The notes: generated by a model from the sequence alone, not told the origin. 64,000 nucleotides of DNA from Candidatus Enterococcus wittei (GCF_002140175.1 NZ_NGMO01000002.1:700619-764618); one strand, 5' to 3'. Shown: positions 26,530 through 37,000, counted from the first letter of the stretch. A program made the numbers and translations.

Positions 26530-27378
26530 CTGAAAAACGCAAGAGAAGTAATCATGGAAGTGAAAATCGATGGTCGATTACATCGTATAGCCGCTATGCA
26601 ATCTCTCGTGTCAAAACCAGAGAACCAAGTGGGATATGCCCTTGTTTTTGACGATCAAAGTTATGTCATACTGGACGAAACAGGAAGTATCATAGAATAT
26701 GGTCCAGCAAGTCACTCGTATCCTGAAATCCTCACAAAAGAGGGTAGGTGGAAAGTGGATATCGCAGAACTGCCAAGGGAGAAACAAGCTTGGTTACAAA
26801 GCCAAATGCGTGCTACATCGATTGAAGAAAAGAAAATAGAGTTGCTAGACTGTTGGATCGGATTGTCGGAACAGCGTTTTCTAGCCTATAAAAAATGGCA
26901 AACGACCTCAGGCTATCTATGCGGGACTTACGCAGCTGCAGTATTACTTGGCTATTATCAAGATTATCAAAATGAGGCGATTCTTCCTTCAACGATCCGT
27001 AAAAAAAATTCTCGAGATGCAACTGAATTGATCCAAAGACTACGTGAAAAAATCCAACCCCTAGGTTTACCAACGGTTCCTTTTCAAGTGAGTACCGGTA
27101 TTACTGCATTCTTACATGCTTATGATCAGAAGGTGAATGCTCGAAGTACGATGCTTGGATCTTGGCAACGGGCAACGAAGCGAATCAGGCAAGGAAAACC
27201 TGTGATGGTCGGGATTCTTAAATTGCTAGGTAGTACGTATGGGAATCATTGGGTAACTGCTTATGCTTACTTTGAATCGTCTTCAGGTGAACGATTTTAC
27301 AAAGTTCATGATAATTGGGGAAATCACCAAAGAGTGATACCGGCAAGTTGGGGGAATGGTACAGTTTCTCTGCCGTAA
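26530..27378 (+). CDS. C39-like papain-fold cysteine peptidase domain protein
   Basis: A protein of 274 residues from ATG 26554, or 282 from CTG 26530. Near the middle, SGYLCGTYAAAVLLGYY carries the candidate catalytic Cys; GNHWVTAYAYF and VHDNWGNH supply His and Asn/Asp, the order seen in C39-like and papain-like peptidases. No secretion signal, so it acts inside the cell or is inactive. GGGAGGTGATC, a full match to the 16S 3' end, lies only four nt before an in-frame CTG at 26530 but 29 nt before the ATG, so a CTG start is plausible. Confidence 0.75.
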   Translation: MKNAREVIMEVKIDGRLHRIAAMQSLVSKPENQVGYALVFDDQSYVILDETGSIIEYGPASHSYPEILTKEGRWKVDIAELPREKQAWLQSQMRATSIEEKKIELLDCWIGLSEQRFLAYKKWQTTSGYLCGTYAAAVLLGYYQDYQNEAILPSTIRKKNSRDATELIQRLREKIQPLGLPTVPFQVSTGITAFLHAYDQKVNARSTMLGSWQRATKRIRQGKPVMVGILKLLGSTYGNHWVTAYAYFESSSGERFYKVHDNWGNHQRVIPASWGNGTVSLP

Positions 27379-27455
27379 TTAATGACAGAATTTAACAGAA
27401 AAACTTGGGAAAATATGTTACACTATCGAAGAATAGAGAAGTTTGGGAGGATGTC

Positions 27456-28436
27456 ATGAGTAAAAAGTATCAGGACGACACATTGAAAATCTTTAGTTTG
27501 AATGGGAACCGTCCACTAGCAGAGAAAATCGCCAAAGTATTTGGAACAGAACTAGGGAAAAGTGTAGTGAAACAATTTAGTGATGGTGAGATCTCCATCA
27601 ATATTGAAGAAAGTATTCGTGGGGACCATGTTTATATCGTTCAATCAACGAATGCACCGGTCAATGACTATTACATGGAATTATTGATTATGATCGATGC
27701 TATGAAACGTGCCAGTGCAAAAACCATTAATGTTGTTTTGCCTTACTATGGATATGCCAGACAAGACCGAACAGCCAAACCTCATGAACCAATTACGGCT
27801 AAGTTAATCGCTAACTTGATTGAAGAAGCAGGGGCAACACGGGTATTGACTTTGGACTTGCACACAGTCCAAGTGCAAGGCTTCTTTGATATTCCTGTTG
27901 ATAATTTATTTACGATGCCATTATTTGCTCATTACTATCGTGAGCTTGGTTTAGTTGGAGACGATATCGTGGTAGTCTCACCGAAGAATAGTGGGGTCCA
28001 ACGGGCAAGAAGTTTATCTGAATATTTGAATAGTACCTTAGCCATTGTTGATCACGCTGATGAAGAAGTAGAAGGCACAGCAGCTAGTTATGTCATTGGT
28101 GATGTGAAAGGAAAAACGTGTATCCTCGTAGACGATATTTTGAATACAGGTTCAACTTTCGCTCGTGCAGCAAAAGTACTGAAAGAAAATGGTGCAAAAG
28201 ATATTTATGTCTGTGCTTCCCATGGTTTGCTGTCAGATTCGGCAAAACAAGTATTAGATGAAGCGCCGATTGCAGATATTTGTATTACAGATTCTGTTTA
28301 CACTCCAGAAGAACGTCATCCTGAAAAACTAACGATCGTGACTTGTTCCAACTTAATGGGTGAAGCAGTCAAACGCATCCATGAAAACACGCCAATGAGT
28401 CCATTGTTCCGCTTAGAAGAAAAAAACTTTGAATAA
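27456..28436 (+). CDS. prs2: Ribose-phosphate pyrophosphokinase paralog (Prs2)
   Basis: A 326-residue PRPP synthetase homolog. [26 protein letters not shown] and [17 protein letters not shown] are conserved, and the PRPP loop reads [11 protein letters not shown]. However, the catalytic loop, normally DKRRPRPN, reads DHADEEVEG, and VSPDHGG reads VSPKNSG. This matches the second Prs paralog known in Lactobacillales and suggests altered or absent catalysis, maybe a regulatory subunit of the canonical enzyme. GGGAGG before ATG 27456 sets the start; 27405 is rejected. Confidence 0.9.
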   Translation: MSKKYQDDTLKIFSLNGNRPLAEKIAKVFGTELGKSVVKQFSDGEISINIEESIRGDHVYIVQSTNAPVNDYYMELLIMIDAMKRASAKTINVVLPYYGYARQDRTAKPHEPITAKLIANLIEEAGATRVLTLDLHTVQVQGFFDIPVDNLFTMPLFAHYYRELGLVGDDIVVVSPKNSGVQRARSLSEYLNSTLAIVDHADEEVEGTAASYVIGDVKGKTCILVDDILNTGSTFARAAKVLKENGAKDIYVCASHGLLSDSAKQVLDEAPIADICITDSVYTPEERHPEKLTIVTCSNLMGEAVKRIHENTPMSPLFRLEEKNFE

Positions 28437-28465
28437 AAAGCAAATAGCGACTCAATAACTTCATC

Positions 28466-28520
28466 AACCGAAGAATCCAGAAAATAGGAAACCTATTGAC
28501 GGAGTCTTCGGCTGTTTTTT
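28466..28520 (+). terminator. Terminator after the prs paralog
   Basis: CCGAAGA (28468-28474) pairs with TCTTCGG (28505-28511); a small inner AATAGGAAACCTATT hairpin lies between; a T-run follows. The rest of 28437-28726 holds the promoter region of the next gene. Confidence 0.65.
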
Positions 28521-28726
28521 TGTATATGTTTATCTCGTAGCAGTTAAGTAAATACTAGTAGATAAAAAGGCAGAAATAGGATAACAAGAGCATAAAAATG
28601 AGTCCTTTCATTAAAAGGCTCGATAGTTATAGAAAAGTTCTCTGTACGAAAAGACGGTTTCTCTTTGGTAACTTTTTTGTTTCTGTGCTAGAATGTGCCT
28701 AGTTCTATTTGGAAGGGATGAATAAA

Positions 28727-29857
28727 TTGGAAGACATTTATTTAGATCACGCAGCCACAACGCCGATGCATCCATTAGTCATCAATGAAATGACACAAAT
28801 CATGGAAGAAATATTTGGTAATCCTTCAAGTATCCATGGATTTGGACGAAAAGCACATGAAAAGTTGGAATCAGCGAGACAAATCATCGCAGATAGTCTA
28901 AACGTCAATACCCACGAAATCATCTTTAATAGTGGGGGGACAGAAGGGGATAATGCTGCGATTTTAGAAACAGCCCTTTCACGTCAGACAGAAGGAAAAC
29001 ATGTGATCACAACAGCAATTGAACATCCAGCTGTTTTAAATACAATGAAATATTTAGAGACTTTGGGATTTGAAGTGACTTATTTACCGGTAGATCAAAA
29101 AGGGAATATCTCTCTTGACGATTTTCGTTCAGCATTGAGAGAAGATACGATTTTAGTATCAGTTATGTATGGCAACAACGAAATCGGTAATTTGCTTCCA
29201 ATTAGAGAAATCGGTGAATTATTACGTGAACATCCGGCATATTTTCATACAGATGCTGTCCAAGCTTACGGGAATCAAACGATTCATCCTGAAGAGCTAG
29301 GGATCGATCTTTTAAGTATCTCTGCGCATAAAATCAATGGTCCTAAAGGTGTGGGTTTCTTATATAAAAGAGATGGCGTGAAGATTCCTGCATTATTATT
29401 AGGGGGCGAACAAGAAGAAAAGCGTCGTGCTGGCACAGAAAATCTAGCGGGTATTTGTGGAATGGCTAAAGCAGTCGAAATCTTAACTGTCGAAGAAAGA
29501 ACAGCACGCAATAAAAAATATGCCGAGTTCCAACAATTGGTTTTAGAAAGCTTAGAAAAAAATCACATCGAATATCAAATCAATGGCGATCTGACAAATA
29601 AACTACCGCATGTATTGAACTTGCGTATCCCAGGTGTCGTGAATGATCTCTTACTGATGAAATTAGATCTTCAAGGAATAGCGATCTCAGTTGGCTCTGC
29701 TTGTACTGCTGGGAATATCGAACCCTCTCATGTACTCGAAGCGATGTATGGAAAAGGTACGCCAATTCTAAAAGAATCGATTCGGATCAGTTTCGGTTAC
29801 GGGAATACACGAGAAGAAGTGCAACGATTTGTCGAATGCTTAGTGAACGCTATCTAA
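28727..29857 (+). CDS. Cysteine desulfurase (NifS/IscS class)
   Basis: A PLP enzyme of about 377 residues: YLDHAATTPMHP at the N-terminus, FNSGGTEGDNAAI, TAIEHPAVLNT, HTDAVQAYGN, SISAHKINGPKGVGFLY (PLP lysine) and VGSACTAGN (the active-site Cys region). It mobilises sulfur from cysteine. GGAAGGG lies nine nt before TTG 28727; an ATG at 28718 overlaps this site, so TTG is preferred. In Lactobacillales this desulfurase feeds MnmA for tRNA 2-thiolation; it is followed at once by the DUF1831 gene, its usual partner. Confidence 0.9.
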   Translation: MEDIYLDHAATTPMHPLVINEMTQIMEEIFGNPSSIHGFGRKAHEKLESARQIIADSLNVNTHEIIFNSGGTEGDNAAILETALSRQTEGKHVITTAIEHPAVLNTMKYLETLGFEVTYLPVDQKGNISLDDFRSALREDTILVSVMYGNNEIGNLLPIREIGELLREHPAYFHTDAVQAYGNQTIHPEELGIDLLSISAHKINGPKGVGFLYKRDGVKIPALLLGGEQEEKRRAGTENLAGICGMAKAVEILTVEERTARNKKYAEFQQLVLESLEKNHIEYQINGDLTNKLPHVLNLRIPGVVNDLLLMKLDLQGIAISVGSACTAGNIEPSHVLEAMYGKGTPILKESIRISFGYGNTREEVQRFVECLVNAI

Positions 29858-29932
29858 GAATGGAAAAACCTAGTAAAACAAGTGAGAAACTTTTATAATA
29901 AAAGAGAAACTAAATTTACTGAGGTGAAAATC

Positions 29933-30277
29933 ATGGCATTTGAAAAAACAGCAACAGTACTTGGCGCACCAATCAGTTATCGTTTGCATCCTGATGCAAA
30001 AAGATACACATTGAAAGACAACGGCTTCGTAGAAACAAATGGTGGAAATTATCAACTGATCCGTCCACTTGATGCAACGCCCCAAAGCAAAGAAGGTTTT
30101 AAATTAAAAATCACAGTGGCAAAAGACATCCAAACATTCAAGATGTCTATTACTACTGCTAATGGATTGCGAGCAATCAATATTTTTAAAGATCCTAAGC
30201 AAAAAATGAGCCAAGATAAGTTTTATTTTTTGATGGATAGTATGATCAGTCGTGGTCTATTTGAAAAAGTGGAATAG
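29933..30277 (+). CDS. DUF1831 family protein
   Basis: A 114-residue protein beginning MAFEKTATVLGAPISYRLHP. It matches in size and position the DUF1831 proteins that follow the cysteine desulfurase in Lactobacillales and often precede mnmA. No catalytic motif is visible; a role in sulfur transfer or tRNA thiolation is guilt by association. GAGGTG precedes ATG 29933; a farther in-frame GTG at 29882 is rejected. Confidence 0.8.
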   Translation: MAFEKTATVLGAPISYRLHPDAKRYTLKDNGFVETNGGNYQLIRPLDATPQSKEGFKLKITVAKDIQTFKMSITTANGLRAINIFKDPKQKMSQDKFYFLMDSMISRGLFEKVE

Positions 30278-30318
30278 AAGAATTAGAATACTAGCATTTT
30301 GAGTGAAAGAATAAAAAT

Positions 30319-30369
30319 CAGACAAGAAAAAGGAAAGTGATTCTTCATACTTTCCTTTTTTCGTGTCTG
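30319..30369. terminator. Bidirectional terminator
   Basis: CAGAC-AAG-AAAAAGGAAAGT pairs with ACTTTCCTTTTT-TC-GTGTCTG. It serves the DUF1831 gene and the convergent unknown gene at 30404. Confidence 0.85.
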
Positions 30370-30403
30370 ATTACTTAGTAAAAAGAGCTTCTTTCGTGAT
30401 TTT

Positions 30404-31183
30404 CTACTCTACTTTTGTCCATTCGTCAATTGTTTTACCATGCTCGTCTTTGATCTCTAACCAGCTATTTGTCCCACCAAAATACAACAGTAAGCTTGCT
30501 TCATTGACACTTTTTACAATAATGTCATCGACTGTTTTACCATCGACAATATGCTCTTTGTAGTCATCCCGTAATTTTTCTCCATATTTTGCTGCATAAC
30601 CGACAGAACCATCTTTATTTAAAGGTGCTTCTTGAAGCAAAGTAGCGCCAGCTTTGATCAACATCTCATTTCGACTGATCCAGTAAAGCGTTGCATGGCT
30701 GTCACGAAAATCAACAGTGAAAGGAATTTCACTGACTTTTTTCGTCCAACGATGTCGGGCTTTAGCTGGTTTTTTCTTTGTGATGGGGGAAGATTCGATA
30801 AGATAACCGAAAGTAGTTAAAACAGTTGTAACTTTTTGTAAAGGATCAGCTAATTTTTTTGTTTCTTCTGCAGGGATTTTTTCTTTAAACGTTTCATCTT
30901 TTTCTAATGTCAGCCCAGCCTCAATCGCTTGAGTATAGAATAAATACATAAAATAATCGGCTTCAAGATCCCAAGGAAGTTGGACTGAAATCACCGCATC
31001 ATAGGTTTTAGGTTCAACAGTTTTACCGATTGCTAGACATTTTTTTTGTTCATAATAAATATAAAAGGAATTATCCAGTAATTTTGTTTTTTTCTTGCGT
31101 ATTTGTAAAAGAATCTGCTCTTCTTCGAATGAAATGTCCATGCCAGAAGATGTCAGAGTAGTTTGGAAAGTGATCGCCTTCAT
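30404..31183 (-). CDS. Conserved-looking hypothetical protein
   Basis: A 259-residue soluble protein starting MKAITFQTTLTSSGMDISFE, with no signal or membrane segment. Two halves look alike in composition (beta-rich: YIYYEQKKCLAIG... and ATLYWISRNEMLIKAG...). The C-terminal part, NSWLEIKDEHGKTIDEWTKV, is reminiscent of small binding domains, but I know no family. ATG is preceded by a weak AATGGGGGC. It is convergent with DUF1831 and divergent from the MFS gene. Confidence 0.75.
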   Translation of the reverse strand: MKAITFQTTLTSSGMDISFEEEQILLQIRKKKTKLLDNSFYIYYEQKKCLAIGKTVEPKTYDAVISVQLPWDLEADYFMYLFYTQAIEAGLTLEKDETFKEKIPAEETKKLADPLQKVTTVLTTFGYLIESSPITKKKPAKARHRWTKKVSEIPFTVDFRDSHATLYWISRNEMLIKAGATLLQEAPLNKDGSVGYAAKYGEKLRDDYKEHIVDGKTVDDIIVKSVNEASLLLYFGGTNSWLEIKDEHGKTIDEWTKVE

Positions 31184-31317
31184 AAATTAGCCCCCAATGG
31201 TTTTTCTATAGTTTACCATTATTTTTCTTTCTAAAGGAAAATAAAAAAGCAAAATTTCTGGTAGTAGGAATAATCGAAATGATATGATACTAATAAATGA
31301 AAAAATATGGGGGATTT

Positions 31318-32553
31318 ATGGAGAATCATTGGAAGAAGAATATCTATCTATTTCTAGCTGGACAGTTTTTATCAGGAATCACGAGCATGATCGTACAATA
31401 TGCCATTATTTGGTACTTGACTCAGGAAACCGGATCAGCCACGATTTTAAGTTTTGCCACATTGTTAGGGATGATCCCGATGGTTGTTCTTAGTCCTTTT
31501 GTTGGTCCTTTGATTGATCGCTGGGATAAGAAAAGATTATTGATCGTAACGGATATCATCGTCGCAATTTTTGCTTTGATCCTCTCGATTGCTGGTACGG
31601 TGTCAGCCACTTTTCCATTATGGTTAGTCTTTGTATCGTTATTTGTTCGTTCAGTCGCCCAAACGTTTCAAATGCCTACGATCCAATCTATTTTGCCCAC
31701 GATGGTCCCAGAAGAAGAATTGACTCGGATCAACGGACAACTAGCGATGGTCCAATCCGCCAATTTTATTATTGCTCCTGGACTTGGGGCGTTCTTATTT
31801 GCTATTGTACCGATGAATCAGTTGATTTTGTTAGATGTCTTGGGGGCTGTTTTTGGTGTAGGGTTACTTATTTTCGTAACGATCCCAAAACTGATCACTC
31901 AAGGGGAACCGGTTCATCTATTGACCGATACAAAATTTGGGATAAAAAAGTTATACGAGAATAAAGGACTTTGGTACATTATGCTCAATGGAGCAGTCTT
32001 TACCTTGTTATTTATGCCAGCTGCTAGTTTGTATCCGCTGATGACGATTAGTTACTTTGGCGGTACAGTGGGGCAAGCCGGATTAGTTGAAGTGGTTTAT
32101 TCGGTAGGGATGTTGATTGGCGGAGCAATCATTGGTTTATTTGGTCATTGGAAAAATCGGATGCAACTTGTCTTTATTGCCTATGCAGTCATTGGGATGA
32201 CGATAGGTGCTAGCGGTTTGTTGCCGGGAACTTCTAGAGGATTTATTTACTTTGTCTTACTGAATGGACTCGCAGGACTCGCAACACCTTATTTCAATAC
32301 ACTGTTGATGGCTATGATCCAACAAAGCTATGAACCTAGTATTTTAGGGCGTATCTTAGGGGTGTTCAACTCTTTGATGTCGATTCCTGGACCTATCGGA
32401 TTGCTGTTTGCTGGACCGTTAGCAGATGCTATTGGGGTAGAAAAAATGTTTCTGATTGCAGGAGTTGGAACAGTGCTTTCGGGAGTGATATTATTTTTGA
32501 TACCTTCCGCAAGAAACTATGACGTGGAACTACAAAAACGAATCAAAAAATAA
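31318..32553 (+). CDS. MFS transporter, macrolide-efflux (MefE-like) type
   Basis: A 411-residue protein with about 12 helices: N-terminal KKNIYLFLAGQFLSGITSMI, VQYAIIWYLTQETGSA, and motif A region FVGPLIDRWDKKRLL between helices 2 and 3. This fits the DHA3-type drug exporters, which include macrolide efflux pumps. ATGGGGGATTT places a ribosome binding site before ATG 31318; the ATG at 31297 is less likely. Substrate unknown; no resistance can be claimed from sequence. Confidence 0.82.
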   Translation: MENHWKKNIYLFLAGQFLSGITSMIVQYAIIWYLTQETGSATILSFATLLGMIPMVVLSPFVGPLIDRWDKKRLLIVTDIIVAIFALILSIAGTVSATFPLWLVFVSLFVRSVAQTFQMPTIQSILPTMVPEEELTRINGQLAMVQSANFIIAPGLGAFLFAIVPMNQLILLDVLGAVFGVGLLIFVTIPKLITQGEPVHLLTDTKFGIKKLYENKGLWYIMLNGAVFTLLFMPAASLYPLMTISYFGGTVGQAGLVEVVYSVGMLIGGAIIGLFGHWKNRMQLVFIAYAVIGMTIGASGLLPGTSRGFIYFVLLNGLAGLATPYFNTLLMAMIQQSYEPSILGRILGVFNSLMSIPGPIGLLFAGPLADAIGVEKMFLIAGVGTVLSGVILFLIPSARNYDVELQKRIKK

Positions 32554-32650
32554 GAACGGACTGTCAAAAAATACTTGCCTGAAAAAATTAGTCATCCTTG
32601 CTTGATCTTTTGATTTGCTATACGCTAGTAAAAAAGAAAGGTGATGAGCC

Positions 32651-33262
32651 ATGAATTTTTTTATCAGTGATATGCATTTTTTTCATGAACGCTTACTAGG
32701 AAAGAATGACTTTGCTCCGAGAATCTTCAAAGATGTCATAGAGATGAATCAACAATTGATCGATAGTTGGAATGCTGTCGTAAAAGATACCGATCATGTC
32801 TACCATTTAGGGGATCTAGCGATGCACCCGCAGTATGAAAAAGGCAGTGCAGAAGTCCTTTCTTTGGTGAGACAATTAAAGGGAACAATCCATTTTATCA
32901 AAGGCAACCACGATAGCCGAGCGTTTTTCCGTTATTTAAAACAGCATGACCCAGGTATAGCAGGAAGCAGCAAGAAGTTTTACTTTTATGATGTGGGTGC
33001 AATCGTAAAATTCAATCATCACCAATATTATCTGACACACTATCCCATGTTACTTGGTGTCAATGAGCAGATCCGTAATCTTCATGGCCACATCCATAAC
33101 TATAGTGTACCTATTAGCAAGGATGTAAATGTGGGGGTAGATGCACCAGAAAGAAAAATGCTAGAAAGATCCCTACCCTTTGGTACGCCACTATCCGAAA
33201 ATAATATTGAAGAAATTTATGAAAAGAAAGAGACAGAGTTAAAAAGATTGCAAGAAATGTAA
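32651..33262 (+). CDS. Calcineurin-like metallophosphoesterase
   Basis: A 203-residue enzyme with the full motif series: D.H (ISDMHFFHE), GD (HLGDLAMH), GNHD (IKGNHDSRA), H (YLTHYPML) and GHIH (LHGHIHNYS). These residues coordinate two metal ions. Stand-alone members of this size act on small phosphoesters or nucleotides. AAAGGTGATGAGCC precedes ATG 32651. It is the last core gene before the accessory island. Confidence 0.9.
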   Translation: MNFFISDMHFFHERLLGKNDFAPRIFKDVIEMNQQLIDSWNAVVKDTDHVYHLGDLAMHPQYEKGSAEVLSLVRQLKGTIHFIKGNHDSRAFFRYLKQHDPGIAGSSKKFYFYDVGAIVKFNHHQYYLTHYPMLLGVNEQIRNLHGHIHNYSVPISKDVNVGVDAPERKMLERSLPFGTPLSENNIEEIYEKKETELKRLQEM

Positions 33263-33426
33263 AAACAAATAATTTCACATGAAAAAGAGTACTCTTTTTA
33301 TTTTTTCTACAGAGATTAGCCAATAGTTGTTTTATAATGCACAAGATAAGTGTGTGTATGAATCCATCAAATAAGTATAAACGGTTGACCTGAACATAGT
33401 AACAGGAAGAATCATTCTGCAAAGAT

Positions 33427-33475
33427 AAAAGCACCTTCTAACAGCGCTGTGATAAAACTGTTACAAGGTGTTTTG
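33427..33475 (+). terminator. Possible terminator downstream of the phosphoesterase
   Basis: AAAGCACCTT pairs with AAGGTGTTTT with inner ACAG/CTGT pairing. It lies 165 bp after the stop, just before the IS-derived element. Confidence 0.5.
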
Positions 33476-33488
33476 TCATAAATATAAA

Positions 33489-33602
33489 GGCTCTTCGACA
33501 AGTAGTGTTGGTGAGTTCAAATTGAAAGAATTTCGGTTCTATAATATCTAGTGTTAGTAGAAAACAAAATTGTTTTCCACCAACACTAGATATTATAGAA
33601 CC
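33489..33602 (+). mobile_element. 114-bp ISL3-derived miniature element
   Basis: The first 46 bp equal the left end of the IS at 18273. They are joined directly to a 68-bp segment whose last 54 bp equal the IS right end and whose 21-bp tips are perfect inverted repeats of each other (GGTTCTATAATATCTAGTGT...). No transposase. Flanks AATATAAA and AATAGTTT do not form a target duplication. It could be mobilised in trans by an intact ISL3 transposase. Confidence 0.8.
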
Positions 33603-33868
33603 AATAGTTTTTGGCCTTTATTTTTTATAAGAATATTTTTATCATTATTGCAGTTCATTATTATGTTTTCTTAAATGATAGTTAGAAGAGCCACAGGGTA
33701 TACTCCAATAGTCACCCATTTTATTTCAATCTATCGATGATTCTTGACGGCCAAGAATGTTATGCAAAATAAAATACCTGACAATAGATTTTACATGATG
33801 AATTGTATTAAAAGGAGTGTTCAAAAATCGTATGTACGTGGACACGCACCAAAAGGTCAAAAAAGTTT

Positions 33869-33938
33869 AAAACTCTTGATAAGTCAGGAGTTTTATTTTT
33901 TTAGTGTATCTTTACAAGTTTGTATTATATTCTATAAA
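33869..33938 (+). repeat. Direct repeat with terminator, left copy
   Basis: It starts with AAAACTCTTGATAAGTCAGG and forms an AAAACTC/GAGTTTT terminator hairpin with a T-run, then TAGTGTATCTTT. A similar sequence in the same orientation starts at 41235, after giant gene 2. The pair flanks that gene. Confidence 0.65.
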
Positions 33939-33965
33939 AAAGGGGAGATTAGGAGGTGTTTTTTG

Positions 33966-33995
33966 TTGACTACATACGAATAAACCATCTATATC
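33966..33995 (+). promoter_or_regulatory. Candidate promoter of giant gene 2
   Basis: TTGACT and TATATC are separated by 18 bp, about 27 bp before the start codon. The -10 box is moderate. It lies right after a terminator, so the gene would be transcribed on its own. Confidence 0.4.
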
Positions 33996-34022
33996 ATTAA
34001 TTTAAATAAAGGAGTGCCAAAG

Positions 34023-37000
34023 ATGCCCAAGTTACCACAAGATGCTTATAGAGAAAAAATTGGAAATAACAACAACAAACGGAATGATGAACATCCGTCA
34101 GGAACGGATCAAAAGGTTTTAACCTATATGGCCAATCATAATGGTCTAACGGCAACACGCAATGGTGTATGGACATTTACTGGATTAGTTCAGCTATTGA
34201 GTATTTTGCAAAACCTTCACTTATCAGATCCTCCCGAACAACATCCGGTTGTTGAAAAAAATTCTCCTGCTTTTGAAGTCACTACCCGGATTGATGTGAG
34301 AAGAGATGGGAATCAGACAAGAATTCATTCCTTTGTTTCCACTTCCACCATTAACCCGGCGCGTATCCAGTCCTTGAATACGACCATGCCTCAACAGTCA
34401 ACGTCGATTGCCTTACCGTTTGTCAGTACCAGTCCTTTTTTTGGCAATCAGCCCTTCTATAATCAGACAACGACAACCACAACCACAGCCATGCAACAAG
34501 ACATCGATGTCGCGAAGATCACGCATGAATTGAGTTTTTCTGTTCACCAGAGCGCGCATGAGATCTATCAAGCTTTAAAATGTTACGCCACGAGAAGGAC
34601 CGATCAGGTGAATACCTATATCATCGCAGGAGTAAGTGTGGAACAAACGAGATTGACAACGATTTGTCAGGATGCGGTTGGTCGATCGAATGCGCAAAAT
34701 GAGCAAGGAATGAAACAAGAAAGTGAGCATGCGACCCTTTCTTCTCAGCACATGAATAATCCAGTTCATTTTTCTGCAGAAGAAGCGGCTCAAAAACTAA
34801 GTAAAGCCTTTCAAGCTGCTTATGAAAACAAACAAAATGCCACAGAGGATGAGCCAACCAATGTACATAATCAAGTGACAGGAACGTTTTGGAATGGGTT
34901 AACCGAGCAGTTTTACCAGTTCTTTTCCCAACATGAACATACGTCTTATACCCAAAAACAAGAAGGGGGAAGCGAGGGAACGCTATTTTCGCATATTGTG
35001 GATTGGTTCTTGCAAGCCTTTTCGGTGAATTATGGCGAACCAATTCCCCCGATACCGATACCTCAATCGGAAAAGAATCGACAAGTTCCAGTGAATATTC
35101 ATCCTATGGACCATTCGCTCCCAACTAAGACTTCGAAAAAAGAAGCGAAGAATGAAAAGCAAGTGAGCAACCATCAGGAACCCCCTCCAGAAGCGGCAGC
35201 TGTATCGAACCCTGAAGAAGAGAGTTTTTTGGCACAGTTCTGGGATATGGCAGTAGATATTATTGAAAGAGTGGATGGATATATCCAATATTTTAATTTT
35301 AATGTCTTCCCACACTTAGGTGCTGAAGCTAGGCCGATTCCTGTTGGCATTGAAACAACTGTCGAAAACAACCCGATCCACGTGACGACAACTCCTAGTG
35401 AAGCTACTGAGTTAAATGTGACGCAAGCTGGAGAAATCGATATCACTCAAGAGATTAATCAAAAGATCCAAGCGTTTTTGCGTGAAAATAAGGATGATCC
35501 AACCAAGGCAGTGGTTCAGGAAGAACAGGAAATTCCTCTTCCAACGTGGAACAGGGAACAAAAAGAGAACATCCGTAAAAAGCTGGTTAATTTTTTCATG
35601 GAAAATGGAATTGCCTGTCAAGAATCTAATGCCAAAGATCTAATAGAGACAATCGGTGAGTGGGTCCTTCTTGAAGATGCAACGCCACCAACGTTAGATA
35701 TGGTGAAAGTCAAACAACTTGCAAAACTTATCCTAGAAATGGGGGAAGAGGCAGTGATTTCAGAGGAACAAGCAAGTCTAACAGTCGGATCATGGGTCTA
35801 TGAAACAATCAAAGACAACCAACCTGTAGCTTTAGCGCTTGTTGCAGAAACGACAAAACAACCAGAAGGAACAAGTACACCATCAACAACGAGTAGCTCT
35901 CAACCAGCAAGTACCCCTCAATCAACAAGTGTAGACAAACAAAAAAACAACATCGTCGAAACGGATGGGATTCAATGGGGGGATCCCAATGTGCGTAAAC
36001 AAGTGGAAGCCTTTTTTCAACAGAAGAAATTACTCTCGGATCAATCAACCAAAGAAGAACTATTGATCGCTATGGGAAAACGGATCACAAAAGAAGAAAA
36101 CGACCAATTGAGCTTTGATTATGAAAAACTTCAACCTGTGGCGAAAGTAATCCTGAAAGCATTGAAACTCAATGATGGAAAAAACGGAGAGAAGATCTCA
36201 AATAAAGATGCCGAATTAACGGTCATGAAATGGGCCTTTGAAACGATATTAGGAAGTTCAGTTGAAACCTACATAGTCAAAACACTGGTGTCAGCTTCTG
36301 ATGTGGATCAATTTACCATAGGGCGATTGAGAGATTTATTTACAGTTAAAAACTTGGAGAAAGAAGGCTTGATTCAGCTAGACATTCCTACTCTTTCTCA
36401 AAAGCACAAGAGTCGCTTTAATAAATTATGGAACTTTTTGCTCCAACAAGAGTTACCCAACTACTTTTTAGATAGTAGTGGCTTAGCGGATGATTTGTTG
36501 ATTTCTGATTATGCTTCCTTGATGCAGCTAACAGGGGCGAAAATTTTAAAAGAGGGAGGCTATCTTGAGTCGTTTAGTTCAGAAGATAGCCGGTTGATGG
36601 GGCAACATTTCTGGGAAACCATCCTTGAAAAAGGAATCACCACCTATGAAGAATTCCGCCATCTTCTAATGCCTTCTTTACTTGCGGTCGCTCAACTAGA
36701 ACCAAATCTGTTACGAGAGGCATTGGCTACGGAAACCTATAAAGAAGTAGCCATCAGCACATTTATAGGCTACCAAAAAGAAGGCTATTATAAGATTATC
36801 GAAAATCAAGAAATTCTTGACCGTTTGTATAAAGCTTATCAAAAAGCCTTTCTTAAATGGCGTCGAAAAGAAGCATTAGCTACAGCTTTAGCACAGACAT
36901 GTCGCGACAAAGGGTCTCTCACTTCTTTGGATGTGATCAAACAAAATTATCTTATAGGTGCAGCGGATCCTTGTCCAGACATTGACTGGCTTCCAACAAA

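Larger units (their letters stand above)
33603..34022. other. Upstream region of giant gene 2
   Basis: No convincing gene. It contains the terminator-bearing direct repeat (33869-33938), a candidate promoter (33966-33995) and the ribosome binding site. A 79-codon ORF (33744-33983) runs through the terminator and promoter and is rejected. Confidence 0.5.

Noticed and set aside
33744-33983. 79-codon plus-strand ORF before giant gene 2
   Set aside because: It runs through a terminator hairpin and the likely promoter, has no ribosome binding site and an unprotein-like sequence.
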